54,083 bases of DNA from Actinomycetota bacterium (GTDB taxonomy: Bacteria; Actinomycetota; Acidimicrobiia; IMCC26256; VFJJ01). The stretch covers positions 1 through 54,083 of the forward strand of contig VFJJ01000176.1 in the NCBI GenBank assembly GCA_009886115.1, read 5' to 3'. The notes under the pieces are model-generated. The model saw only the letters and a program-made list of their open reading frames with translations, did not search any database and had not been told where the DNA came from. This document shows, piece after piece, positions 40,255-49,226 of this stretch. Positions within the stretch are counted from its first letter, which is position 1. Every line of letters begins with the position of its first letter. Made by a program: the position numbers and the translations under genes.

Positions 40255-42930
40255 CTAGGCGGCGTGGTTGTCGGCGTTCTGCGAGCGGCCCCAGGCCCTC
40301 ACGGCCCAGGAGACGGGCAGCACCGTGGCGCCGACCAGGATGCACTTGAAGAAGTCGCCGGCGGTCAGCCCGTCGGTCGAGAAGACGTCGCCGCCGAACT
40401 CCACGATGAGGATCTGCAGCACGATCACGATGCCGACCATGCTCAGGAACGTCGTGCTCTTGAACACGCCCTTGAACGGGTTGCGATGGAATCGTACCGA
40501 CCGGCAGTTGAACCAGTTGAAGATCTGCAGCCACACGAACGTGTTGAACACGACCGTGTTCCGGTACAGATCGTTGGCGTCGTCGACCTCGAACACGTTC
40601 TTGTCGACGACGAGCCCGGTCGTGAGCACGATCGCCAGCACGGCGATCTGGTAGATGCCCATGCTGAGGATGCTCGTCCACATCGACTTGGAGATGAGCG
40701 GCTCGGCCCGACCATGCGGGGGCTGGTCGAAGAGCTCGTCGGTGGGGGGTTCCAATGCCAGTGCCAGGGCAGCCAGCGAGTCCATGATGAGGTTGACCCA
40801 CAGGAGCTGCACCGCCGTCAGCGGGGTGCCGTAGCCGAGTACCGCGGCCATGAACGCCGTCGTGAGGGCGACCACGTTGATCGTGAGCTGGAACTGCAGG
40901 AACTTCCGGATGTTCTCGAAGACGCTGCGTCCCCACCGGATCGCCCGGACCATCGTCACGAAGTTGTCGTCGACGATCACGATGTCGCTGGCCTCACGGG
41001 CGACCTTCGATCCGGAGCCCATCGAGAACCCGACATCGGCGGTGACGAGCGCAGGAGCGTCGTTCACCCCGTCACCAGTGACGGCGACAACCTCGCCCTG
41101 GCTCTGGAGCAGCTCGACCATCCGCTTCTTGTCGTCGGGCAGGGCCCGGGCCAGCGCGGTGATCCGTGGCAGCTGCGCGAGCACTTCGATGTCAGGCATG
41201 TCCCGGAACTCGGCCCCCTCGAGGACGATGTCGCCCTCGGAGACGATCATCGAGCGCCGACCGATCTCGGTGGCGGTCTCACGGATGTCGCCAGTGATCA
41301 TCATCACTCGTACGCCGGCTTTGCGGCAGCGGGCGACAGCGTCGGGAACCTCCGCCCGGAGAGGGTCGGCGATGATCAGCAGCGCGTCGAAGCGCATCTC
41401 GGCGTCGATGTCATCGGGGGCGGTGGACCCCGGCCGGACTGCCGAGGCCAGACCCAGGGTCCGGTATCCCCGCCGGGCGGCGTCGCGCACCGTCTCCAGG
41501 ATGCGTTCCTCGGTCTCGTCGGTCATGAGGTGGTCCTGACCGTGGGCAGCCAGGCTGGACGTGCAGTGACCGAGCACGATCTCAGGGGCACCCTTCATGT
41601 ACACGGTGAGCTCACCGTCACTTCCGGGGGCCCGGACGGCTGTCAGCATGTGCTTGCGGGTGCTGTTGAACTCACGCCGGATGGTGACATCGGCGCTGTC
41701 GCGGATCTCGCGGTAGTCGACGCCCTGGCTCACGATCCAGCGCAGCAGAGCACCCTCGGTGCTGTTACCGGCAACGACAGTCTGGCCTTCGCGTTCGAGG
41801 AGATCGGCCGAGCTGTTGATCGAGATGGCGCGTGCCAGCGCGGCGAAGGGAGCTCCGGCGTCGGCGTGATCGGCGACGGTCTCGAGCTCGTCGATGGTCC
41901 AGCCGATACCGGCGAACTCCGCCGAATGCAAGGTCATGTGCCCTGCGGTGAGTGTGCCGGTCTTGTCGGTGCAGACGATCGTCGCTGCCCCCATCGTCTC
42001 GCAGGCCGAGAGCTCGCGTACGAGCGCCTGTTCAGCGGCCATCTTGCGGGTCGTGAGCGCCAGCGAGAGCGTGACGGCCAGCGGAAGACCTTCGGGCACA
42101 GCAACGACGACGATCGTGATGGCGATGGTGATGGCGTCGATGATGAACGTGACGAAGTCCTTCGACCATTCGAGGTCGACTTCGTTGCGGGCAAAACCCG
42201 AGATGATGAGAGCAACGAAGGTGACGATCGCCGCCCACTTGCCGCCCATACCGATCTTCACGGCCAGCTTGGCCAACCGTTCCTGCAATGGTGTCGTCTT
42301 GTCCTTCTGGGCGATCTCCTGACGGATCTTGCCGAAGGTGGTGCCATCGCCGACGGTGAGGACCACACCGCGGCCCGAACCGTCCAGGATGCGCGACGAG
42401 CCATACAGATGCTCGCCTAGCTCCTTGGTGGTATCTGGCTCGCCGGTGATGTGGGCCTCGTTGACCAGGAGGTCGTTGCCCCGGGCGAAGCGCATGTCGG
42501 CCGGAACGATGTCGCCCGTGTTGAGCTCGACGACGTCGCCGACGACGAGCTCCTCGCTGTCGACCTCCTCGACCTGCCCGTTGCGGATGACACGCACCTT
42601 CTCGCGCTGGGCGATGGCGTCGAGCGCGGTGTATTCGTTCCGGGCCCGCACCTGGTTCAGCGTGCCGACGAGCGTCACGATGATCACCGCTGCGGTGATC
42701 GCCACACCCTCGATGTAGTGGCCGGTGTACGCGCCCAAAGCCACCGAGACCACAGCACACAGGATCAGGATCCGCAGCACCGGGTCTCCGGCGGCTTCCT
42801 TCACGAAGTCCCAGATCGTCTTCTGGGGCAGCTCGCTGAAGGTGTTCGCACCATGGATGCGGCGGCTTTCGTCGACCTCGGCGTGCGACAGGCCGTGGAC
42901 GACGTCGGTCGTGGACGTCTCGATGGTCAA
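40255..42930 (-). CDS. P-type calcium-transporting ATPase (PMCA-like)
   Basis: 891 residues from TTG 42930 (GGAG upstream); an ATG at 43053 would add a non-homologous leader overlapping a TerD fragment. P-type landmarks are VPEGLPLAVTLSLAL in helix M4, CTDKTGTLTAG (phosphorylated Asp near 320), NSTRKHMLT, KGAPEIVLG and TGDGVNDAPAL. The actuator-loop TGES reads TGEP (HITGEPDTTKE, near 161), keeping the catalytic Glu. Cation transporter N- and C-terminal domains are present (LSHAEVDESRRIHGANTF; WLQIFNWFNCR). It should expel Ca2+ from the cytoplasm. TerD, a Ca2+-binding family, lies directly upstream. Confidence 0.92.
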   Translation of the reverse strand: MTIETSTTDVVHGLSHAEVDESRRIHGANTFSELPQKTIWDFVKEAAGDPVLRILILCAVVSVALGAYTGHYIEGVAITAAVIIVTLVGTLNQVRARNEYTALDAIAQREKVRVIRNGQVEEVDSEELVVGDVVELNTGDIVPADMRFARGNDLLVNEAHITGEPDTTKELGEHLYGSSRILDGSGRGVVLTVGDGTTFGKIRQEIAQKDKTTPLQERLAKLAVKIGMGGKWAAIVTFVALIISGFARNEVDLEWSKDFVTFIIDAITIAITIVVVAVPEGLPLAVTLSLALTTRKMAAEQALVRELSACETMGAATIVCTDKTGTLTAGHMTLHSAEFAGIGWTIDELETVADHADAGAPFAALARAISINSSADLLEREGQTVVAGNSTEGALLRWIVSQGVDYREIRDSADVTIRREFNSTRKHMLTAVRAPGSDGELTVYMKGAPEIVLGHCTSSLAAHGQDHLMTDETEERILETVRDAARRGYRTLGLASAVRPGSTAPDDIDAEMRFDALLIIADPLRAEVPDAVARCRKAGVRVMMITGDIRETATEIGRRSMIVSEGDIVLEGAEFRDMPDIEVLAQLPRITALARALPDDKKRMVELLQSQGEVVAVTGDGVNDAPALVTADVGFSMGSGSKVAREASDIVIVDDNFVTMVRAIRWGRSVFENIRKFLQFQLTINVVALTTAFMAAVLGYGTPLTAVQLLWVNLIMDSLAALALALEPPTDELFDQPPHGRAEPLISKSMWTSILSMGIYQIAVLAIVLTTGLVVDKNVFEVDDANDLYRNTVVFNTFVWLQIFNWFNCRSVRFHRNPFKGVFKSTTFLSMVGIVIVLQILIVEFGGDVFSTDGLTAGDFFKCILVGATVLPVSWAVRAWGRSQNADNHAA

Positions 42931-42974
42931 TGCTGTCTCCGGTGCTCGGGCTGCCCACCGCGCAGCGCTCGGTC

Positions 42975-43088
42975 CTACAGGTCGACGCTGAAGATCTGCG
43001 CCAATTCTTCGATGCCACCCTGAATGCCATCGCCCAGGTCCGGAAACCTCCACGCTCCACGAGAGCGGTACAGGTCTCCGGACATCAT
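42975..43088 (-). pseudogene. TerD C-terminal fragment (37 codons)
   Basis: ATG 43088 or 43085 starts MMSGDLYRSRGAWRFPDLGD and ends in GGIEELAQIFSVDL. This matches the last 35 residues of TerD-fold proteins; compare [19 protein letters not shown] in the complete gene just upstream. The rest of the domain is missing. It is either a remnant of a tandem terD duplication or a very short expressed tail. Confidence 0.6.
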
Positions 43089-43130
43089 CGACACCTCACG
43101 ACAATGCAGCGCGGGCGATCTGGACTCCCG

Positions 43131-43706
43131 TCAGACGCCAACCCCCAGGCTCTGCGCTAGCGGACCGAGTCCCCCAACGAAACCCTGGCCCACTGCTCGG
43201 AACTTCCACTCGGCACCGCTGCGGTAGATCTCGCCAAAGACCATCGCTGTCTCGGTACTGGCGTCCTCCGACAGGTCGTATCGCGCGATCTCGCCGTCGT
43301 TGTCGTCGTTCACGATACGGATGAAAGCGTTGCCGACTTGACCGAAGTTCTGGCTCCGCGTTTCGGCTTGATCGACGGTCACCGCAACCACAATCTTGTC
43401 GATGTCAGCAGCCAGCGTGCCGAGATTCACCTTGATAGCCTCGTCGTCGCCGTCGCCTTCACCCGTGCGGCTATCGCCGGTGTGCTCCACTGCGCCGTCT
43501 GTAGACCGCAAGTTGTTGTAGAAGATGAAGTCGGCATCGCTGCGCACTTTTCCTTGCCCAGTGACAAGAAATACACTCCCGTCCAGATCGAACTGCGCTC
43601 CGTCTGTTGCCCGTACATCCCAGCCTAGGCCCACTCGGATCTTGGAAAGGCCTGGAACTTCTTTTGACAGAGAAACATTTCCGCCCTTGCTGAGTGACAC
43701 TGACAT
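43131..43706 (-). CDS. terD: TerD-family calcium-binding stress protein
   Basis: 191 residues from ATG 43706 ([16 protein letters not shown]), with AAGGAGA upstream. The family features are [58 protein letters not shown] and the end [19 protein letters not shown]. The acidic DxD/GDGDD clusters form the known Ca2+ sites of TerD. These proteins act in tellurite, phage and envelope-stress responses. Only a single complete ter gene is present here, next to the Ca2+ ATPase. A longer frame to 43910 has no homology. Confidence 0.92.
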   Translation of the reverse strand: MSVSLSKGGNVSLSKEVPGLSKIRVGLGWDVRATDGAQFDLDGSVFLVTGQGKVRSDADFIFYNNLRSTDGAVEHTGDSRTGEGDGDDEAIKVNLGTLAADIDKIVVAVTVDQAETRSQNFGQVGNAFIRIVNDDNDGEIARYDLSEDASTETAMVFGEIYRSGAEWKFRAVGQGFVGGLGPLAQSLGVGV

Positions 43707-44070
43707 GTTGATGTCTCCTTTTCTTCCGGCTACCCATGTAGCCATCGTCATGCTGGATTGAGGGGTGACAACTCGCTCAGGTCGCTCAGCCTCCCGGCGA
43801 GCGAGGCTTCCGGGAGCGCAGGGCCCGAGGCTGAAGGCCAGGTTCGCTGCGTCGTGCAGCCCGGGGGTCGAGTCGTAGGTCAGTCGTTCATGCGGTCCAT
43901 GATCCCGCATCCCCTACTCGGAAGGTAATGGGGAAGATCCGAAGAGTTTCGACATCTTACTCTTCCGAGATCGAGAGGATGGCGTCCCTTCTGCCTCGAA
44001 CTGCCTCGCTGTGCCGGAGATCCGCAGCTCCCGGTGGCGCTCGCTTCCAGAATCCGGCAGACTGCTTGAA
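43707..44070. other. Divergent intergenic region, TerD / PucR
   Basis: 364 bases with no gene seen. It contains an 8-bp inverted repeat CTCGGAAG (43917-43924) / CTTCCGAG (43962-43969) around an AT-richer core, and ATGCGG/CCGCAT around 43890-43910. Either could be an operator for the two divergent genes. Confidence 0.4.
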
Positions 44071-45327
44071 ATGACAGCACGATCCATCAGCCGCTCGGGG
44101 GCGGCGGCCCGCTCCGAGATCGAGGCCCTCGTCGGTCCGTCGGCGCCCAGGGCCGCGCGAGTCGCAGCTCGAGCCGCTCGCGACGCCGGTCTCGAGACCG
44201 GGCTGGTCGGCGAGTACCTCCTCGCCGTGATCGACGCGGCCCAGACGGGTCGGCGGCTGTCGCGGGCCGAGCTCGACACCTGCCGCAGCCAGGGTGAGGA
44301 CTCCGCCGAAAAGGGCATCGCCCTGTCGGCAGTGCTCGACCTCTACCTGAGCGCGACGTGGCGGCTGTGGGCCGACATTGAAGCCCGCACGCCCGAGTCA
44401 CGTCCGAAAGCGGTGGCCACGGTGGCGGCCACGCTGTTCCGAGCCGCTGACGACGCCGCCGCGGCGATCGCCGAGGGCAACGAACGGTCCCAACGCCGCA
44501 TGGTGCGCTTCGAGGAGTCGCAGCGTCGCGAGTTCGTCGATGATTTGCTGTCGGGAACCGCCGAGCCGGGTCTCCTCCAGGACCGGGCCGCCCGCTTCGG
44601 GTTCAACCTCGCCGGAAGATATATCGTCGCCGTGGCCAGAACGCATAGGCGGCTGGTGGACACCGGCCCGGTCCATGGACAGCTCGAAGCTCAGGTGCTC
44701 GCCACCTTCGGGGGACGCGACGTGGTGGTCGCCACCAAAGAAGGCCAGCTGGTCTGCGTGTTCCCCGAAGGCGGCCGAGATTTCACCGTCGTCCTGGCTC
44801 GAGCGTTGGAAGACACTGGCGAGGGCCCGTGGCGGCTCGGGGTTGGTCGGCCAGCTGGAGGGCCGGGTGGGCTGGTCCGCTCCTACGGCGAAGCCCGCCA
44901 GTCCCTCCAGCTGGCCGACCGGCTGGCAGTCGCCGGCCCGGTCGCGCACTTCGAGGACCTCCTGCCCTACCGGATGCTCGTTGCCGACCCCGGGCTCGGC
45001 ACCGAGCTGGTCAGCGCCGTCCTTGGGCCTCTCCATCGGGCCCGCGGCGGGGCGGAGCGCCTCATCGAGACCATCGAAGCCCACATCGCCGCATCCGGGA
45101 ATGTGTCGGCCACCGCCCGTGCCCTTTACCTCAGCCCCCGCGCCGTGGTGTACCGGCTCGAACGCATCGCCCAGCTCACCGGGCACTCACTCCTGGACCC
45201 CGAAGGCCGCTTCATCCTCGAGCTCGCCGTCCGGACCCGCCGCCTCACAGGACCAACCGAACCGGCTGCTCACAGCGCAGCCGCTCCTCCGAAATCTGGC
45301 AACAAGCCACGCCCGAAACCCTCGTAG
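44071..45327 (+). CDS. PucR/CdaR-type transcriptional regulator
   Basis: 418 residues from ATG 44071; a GTG at 44011 is also in frame and neither has a clear Shine-Dalgarno. A helical N-terminal part (EIEALVGPSAPRAARVAARAA ... LDLYLSATWRLWADI) leads into a GGDEF-like fold in the middle. The C-terminal PucR helix-turn-helix follows: IEAHIAASGNVSATARALYLS then VVYRLERIAQLTGHSLLDPEGRF. PucR members respond to purine, sugar-acid or other small effectors. The genes it controls are not evident; terD is divergent. Confidence 0.85.
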   Translation: MTARSISRSGAAARSEIEALVGPSAPRAARVAARAARDAGLETGLVGEYLLAVIDAAQTGRRLSRAELDTCRSQGEDSAEKGIALSAVLDLYLSATWRLWADIEARTPESRPKAVATVAATLFRAADDAAAAIAEGNERSQRRMVRFEESQRREFVDDLLSGTAEPGLLQDRAARFGFNLAGRYIVAVARTHRRLVDTGPVHGQLEAQVLATFGGRDVVVATKEGQLVCVFPEGGRDFTVVLARALEDTGEGPWRLGVGRPAGGPGGLVRSYGEARQSLQLADRLAVAGPVAHFEDLLPYRMLVADPGLGTELVSAVLGPLHRARGGAERLIETIEAHIAASGNVSATARALYLSPRAVVYRLERIAQLTGHSLLDPEGRFILELAVRTRRLTGPTEPAAHSAAAPPKSGNKPRPKPS

Positions 45328-45593
45328 CTACCAGGCCGACCGTGACCCGGGATCCTCGCCATCGGACACACCCACAGAGTGAGCGCGCGCGGTCAGAGAT
45401 GCAGTCGTCAAGGTCATTGCTCCAAGGAATCCAGTCTCGCCCTGTAGGGATGGATCGCTACACGAACTGTCTCACCTGAGCCTGACACACAGGGGTCTGC
45501 GGGTACACCGTTACGGCTGCGCTGGTCGGTCATGCGCTGTGGCCCCGATCAACGCTGTGACTCCTCCCGGGGGCCCGAAGGGGATCTGGCGGT

Positions 45594-46679
45594 TCAGTCG
45601 GTGGACGCACCTTGGCCGTCGGGCCGACGATGGTGGCGTTGGCGGTAGACGGCAGTTGCAAGGGTGATCACCGTGAGAGGAAGGACGAAGGCGATCATGA
45701 CGAGCGCGAACGGGTCGGCGGCTCGGTGGCCTGTGCTGTCGAGCACGAGGAACGTCACGTATGCGCCGTAGTAGGCGACGAACATCGCGCCTTCCCAGCG
45801 GCTGAGTTTATGATCCCACGAGACGACTGGAAGGCACGCAATAGCCACAGCGACCAGGATAGGAAGATCCAGCCGTAGGACCTCATCGGACACGGTGATA
45901 CCGGATGGGGCGACCAGACCGGTTGCGCCGAGCACGAACAGGATGTTGAAGATGTTCGAGCCCACGGCGTTGCCGACGGCGAAGTCGTAGCGGCCTTGGC
46001 GGGCGGCGACGAGCGTGGTGACGATCTCAGGTGCAGAGGTTCCCAGCGCGACGATGGTGAGCCCGATGATGAGCTCGGGGACACCGAGGGATACGGCGAT
46101 GTCCTCGGCGCCGCCGACGACCATGCGGGCTGCGAGGGCCGACAAGGCGAGGCCTGCGACGAGTTCGGCTCCGGCACGTGGGATCGACATCGCCGGTTTC
46201 AGCGGTCGGGCGTCGTCGATTTTGGTGGGTCGGTTCCGTTGCGTGGTGCGAAGCGTCCAGGTCACGAACCCGATCAGTCCAGCGAAGAGCACAAGGCTGT
46301 CGAGCCGGCCGAGCACGCCGTCGATGGCCAGGATGAGGAGGAGCGTCGAGGCGGCGATCATGACGGGGATGTCAGTGCGAACGACTCGTGATGCGACGTG
46401 GATGGTGCCGAGGGTTGCGGCGATGCCGAGCACCAGCAAGATGTTGGCGATATTGGATCCAACGATGCTGCCGACCGCCAGCTCGGTGTCTTCAGCGGCG
46501 ATTGCCTGGCCCACGACAGCGAGCTCGGGGACCGACGTGCCGGCGGCGACGATGGTGAGGCCGATCACCATCGGCGTGAGCCCGAGCCGTTTGCCGAGGT
46601 CCGAGGCCGCGCGCACCACGAGAAAGGCCGAAGCGAGGAGCGTGAGGAGTCCGCCAGCGAAGACGACCAACGCGGTCAT
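45594..46679 (-). CDS. Calcium/sodium antiporter (YrbG-type CaCA family)
   Basis: 361 residues from ATG 46679. Both alpha-repeats are intact. Repeat one has VAAGTSVPELAVV and VGSNIANILLVLG (about 45-85). Repeat two has ALGTSAPEIVTTLVAA and VGSNIFNILFVLG (about 205-250). These GTSxPE/GSNxxN motifs bind Ca2+ and Na+. About ten hydrophobic segments are present. Preceding in-frame codons up to 46781 lack homology. Confidence 0.92.
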   Translation of the reverse strand: MTALVVFAGGLLTLLASAFLVVRAASDLGKRLGLTPMVIGLTIVAAGTSVPELAVVGQAIAAEDTELAVGSIVGSNIANILLVLGIAATLGTIHVASRVVRTDIPVMIAASTLLLILAIDGVLGRLDSLVLFAGLIGFVTWTLRTTQRNRPTKIDDARPLKPAMSIPRAGAELVAGLALSALAARMVVGGAEDIAVSLGVPELIIGLTIVALGTSAPEIVTTLVAARQGRYDFAVGNAVGSNIFNILFVLGATGLVAPSGITVSDEVLRLDLPILVAVAIACLPVVSWDHKLSRWEGAMFVAYYGAYVTFLVLDSTGHRAADPFALVMIAFVLPLTVITLATAVYRQRHHRRPDGQGASTD

Positions 46680-47327
46680 CGCGTGGTGAGTCGCACCGGT
46701 GTCTCGGCGTTGGTCCAGTCGGACCGTTTCATGGCCATGCCCGGGTCGATCCGAGCGAAGCCAATCGCGATGTCGGTGCACTTCGGGTGTGGGACGTCGA
46801 GGTCGTCAGGGCCGCCGGCGAGGTGATCCAGCAGGTCGTCTGGGCTGGCGCCCGTCCCCGTCATCCTTCGATCGCGGCTGGCGGTGATTGCTCCATTGGG
46901 AAACGTGCCCGCGTCGATGACGCGTTCGGGGCGACGGTGATGTCTTGGGCGTCGATCTTGCACAGGTTGGTCTCTCCGCGGGGCTCGACGATCGGATGAT
47001 CGAGAGGAGTGCCTTGATGGTCCGGTCGGGGCCTGCCGGTATGAGCGTTGATCGCGGCGTCGCCAGGCGGGCCGAGCTTGTTCTCGGCAACCACCACGCG
47101 TTCGATGTCGCCCGTGATCGTCTCGATGGTCGGGCCGGGTGTTCGGGTGTTCCGAGGTTGCCGACCCTTCGGGCCCGAGCGGCAGCGAAGGTTTCGTGAG
47201 CGCAGGCGTCCTGTCCGGTTTGTTCCACCACAGGAACTGATGGGATACGGGACTTGCGTGCGCGGGTAGGTCGCGTGGGTGACCCATTTCTCGTCGGGAC
47301 CGGCGGCAGTGAAACGACCGACGTGAC
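46680..47327. other. 648-base region without a convincing gene
   Basis: Minus-strand frames are open in patches (for example TIETITGDIERVVVAENKLG in one frame and DDLLDHLAGGPDDLDVPHP in another), but none carries a complete start-to-stop protein with a recognisable family. It could be a decayed gene. I cannot name it. Confidence 0.35.
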
Positions 47328-48341
47328 TCAATAGCGCAGGACCGCTGCGATCCGGCCGTGCGTTTCGAGCTCACCGTCGGCGACGATGACGGCCTTGCCG
47401 CTGCGGAGGAGGACGGCTTCGATCGTCTCGTCGATGATGTCGTCGATCACGTCGGGGGCTTCGCGGTCGTCGGCTCGTTGAATCTGACCGTCGACGATGC
47501 GGACGGCGACGGCGTAGCCGTCTTCGACGACGAGCGTCTCGACCCGACCTTCGTTGGCCAGAGGCCAGATCTCGTCGATGCCGCCGGCGAACCGGGCGCT
47601 CGACCGGGCCCGGGCGAGCGCCTCGATGGCTCGGCTCCCATCAGCGCGCAGCCAGTCGCACACCAGCGGCCATGCCGCGTCGTGGAGGTCGGCCCAGCTG
47701 GTCCGATCGTGATTGCCGGGAACGAACCCAACGGTGTTGCACAGCTCGGGTACGAGGGTCTTTCGTACGGTCCGCACAACCCCTGCGATCACCGTAGGAA
47801 GCGGGTTTCGATTGTCCTCGTCGCGTAGCGACTGAGTGACGTCTCGCGTCCAGAACGCCTCGCCCTGTTCTTCGGACCGGACCATCGGCCAGGTTTCGGT
47901 GCGTTCTTCGACGAGCTGAGCACGGTCACCAACCAGAAGGCGGACCTTGCGCTCGCTGACGGCGACAACGCGGTAGAGCGCGGTGCGGTTGAGGTCCGCA
48001 ACGAGATCGCGTGTGGCGAAGGTTTCATCGATCACGACCCGCTCTTCGATCGTGCGCCCAAGTCGTACTGCCGCGACATAGTCGGGCGACACACACAATG
48101 CCAACGCGTGTGATGACCGCTCGGTGATCTGGTCGGCAATGAGGTCGCTGAGCTTCCCGGCGAGTGTGGCTCGTAGGTCGTCTGAGAGGCCGCCGAGTCG
48201 GCGTGCAGCATGCTCAGCCAGGCGACGAGCAGTCACCATCTCGGCCTGGCTGAGCATGGCTCCCGGCGATGTGTTCATCAACAGGGTGATGCTCGGGTAC
48301 ACACGCCGACGTTGTAGCTCGGCTAGGAGCGCGCGGTTCAT
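47328..48341 (-). CDS. baeRF-family (archaeo-eukaryotic release factor-like) protein
   Basis: 337 residues from ATG 48341 (GAGAGG upstream). The sequence runs MNRALLAELQRRRVYPSITL, then LALCVSPDYVAAVRLGRTIEER, LYRVVAVSERKVRLLVGD and, at the end, EAVLLRSGKAVIVADGELE then GRIAAVLRY. The 'LxVSERxVRLLxG' and C-terminal segments match the bacterial family related to eRF1/Pelota. Members are proposed to act on stalled ribosomes, but the bacterial function is not settled. No ribosomal gene is adjacent. Confidence 0.75.
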   Translation of the reverse strand: MNRALLAELQRRRVYPSITLLMNTSPGAMLSQAEMVTARRLAEHAARRLGGLSDDLRATLAGKLSDLIADQITERSSHALALCVSPDYVAAVRLGRTIEERVVIDETFATRDLVADLNRTALYRVVAVSERKVRLLVGDRAQLVEERTETWPMVRSEEQGEAFWTRDVTQSLRDEDNRNPLPTVIAGVVRTVRKTLVPELCNTVGFVPGNHDRTSWADLHDAAWPLVCDWLRADGSRAIEALARARSSARFAGGIDEIWPLANEGRVETLVVEDGYAVAVRIVDGQIQRADDREAPDVIDDIIDETIEAVLLRSGKAVIVADGELETHGRIAAVLRY

Positions 48342-48725
48342 GTGGTAGAGCCTCTCATTCAGATTGGACGGGTCCCGGCGGCCAGGGCGGCGGCAAGAGA
48401 GCCGTCGTCTTTGCTGCACCGTTCGGGTGCCAACAACATTCGTTCCGGTGTGACCGCTACGAATTCGCCGGTTCGATCATGAGGCCATCATCGAGTGCCG
48501 CTACCTGGAAAGCAATGGCGAAAACCAGACGAATATCCCACCGCAGACTGCCGAGATCAGGAGCGCGTGGAGGTCTGGGAGGAGGAGGCTGTGGCCGGCG
48601 TCGATCGCGCCGCCTCGAACGTCTCGCTGGTGGCGGCGAGACCACGGCGGGCGTGACGGCGACCGAGCGCTCGATCCTGTCGTTGCGGTCGTACCAACCG
48701 ATCGCCCGTTCGATGGTTCCGGAGC
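48342..48725. other. Non-coding or decayed stretch upstream of integrase tail
   Basis: 384 bases. An AT-richer section (48430-48545) holds the likely promoter area of the baeRF gene; the rest precedes the integrase fragment. No complete gene is seen. Confidence 0.35.
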
Positions 48726-48860
48726 GCCCTGCTCCCGATCGAGGCCGGCGCCCGGCTCGAGGCGATCAGCGACATCCTCGGCCACGCGTCGCGCAGCTTC
48801 ACGAAGGACCGGTACGTCGGCCACGTGAATGAGCTCCAGCGCCAGGCCGTCACCGCGATG
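48726..48860 (+). pseudogene. Tyrosine recombinase (phage integrase) C-terminal fragment
   Basis: The frame reads ALLPIEAGARLEAISDILGH, then ASRSFTKDRYVGHVNELQRQ. This is the end of a tyrosine integrase: the LGH box and the catalytic Tyr in DRY. The remainder of the enzyme is missing, and a 12-base repeat GGGGTCACCGTG follows at 48876-48905. The tRNA gene starting 100 bases away is a standard attachment site, so this is the scar of an integrated element. Confidence 0.65.
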
Positions 48861-48963
48861 GACGGTGTGCTCCGTGGGGTCACCGTGGGGGTCACCGTGG
48901 GGGTCAAACGGACAGAAGCTCGAGAATCTCGGACCGGGAAAGTGGCTCTGAACTGCTTTAATG

Positions 48964-49039
48964 TGGTGGGCCCGGCAGGGATCGAACCTGCGACCGAGGG
49001 ATTATGAGTCCCCTGCTCTGACCGCTGAGCTACGGGCCC
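48964..49039 (-). tRNA. tRNA with CAU anticodon (Ile2 or elongator Met)
   Basis: 76 bases including encoded CCA. On the minus strand the acceptor arm is GGGCCCG / CGGGCCC-ACCA, the D-arm is TAGCTCAGCGGTCAGAGCA, the anticodon loop is ACTCATAA (CAU), and the T-arm is GCAGGTTCGATCCCTGC. The short D-loop, A73 and 76-base length resemble tRNA-Ile2, whose CAU is modified to lysidine, more than elongator Met. This is not conclusive. Confidence 0.92.
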
Positions 49040-49226
49040 TGATCTGATGGGATCTGAATCGACCAACGCCCCCAGTGTCTCCCAGCCGGCGCTGCGCGGC
49101 CAGCATCCGACGAGCGCGTGGTCGTTGGGAGGCTACGTCCGGGCATCGGCCCCGAGCCCTCCCCCGAAGAACTCGCACCCAACGACAGCAACAGCAGATA
49201 GCACCTATTGCTGGCATCGCCGAGAT

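Noticed and set aside
40174-42420. 748-codon open frame on the plus strand
   Set aside because: It lies antisense to the P-type ATPase and shows no domain, only His/Asp/Gly-rich composition from the opposite strand.
48940-49007. Protein end GPAGIEPATEGL continuing the integrase frame
   Set aside because: These residues come from reading the tRNA gene antisense. It is a common annotation artefact and not an integrase domain.
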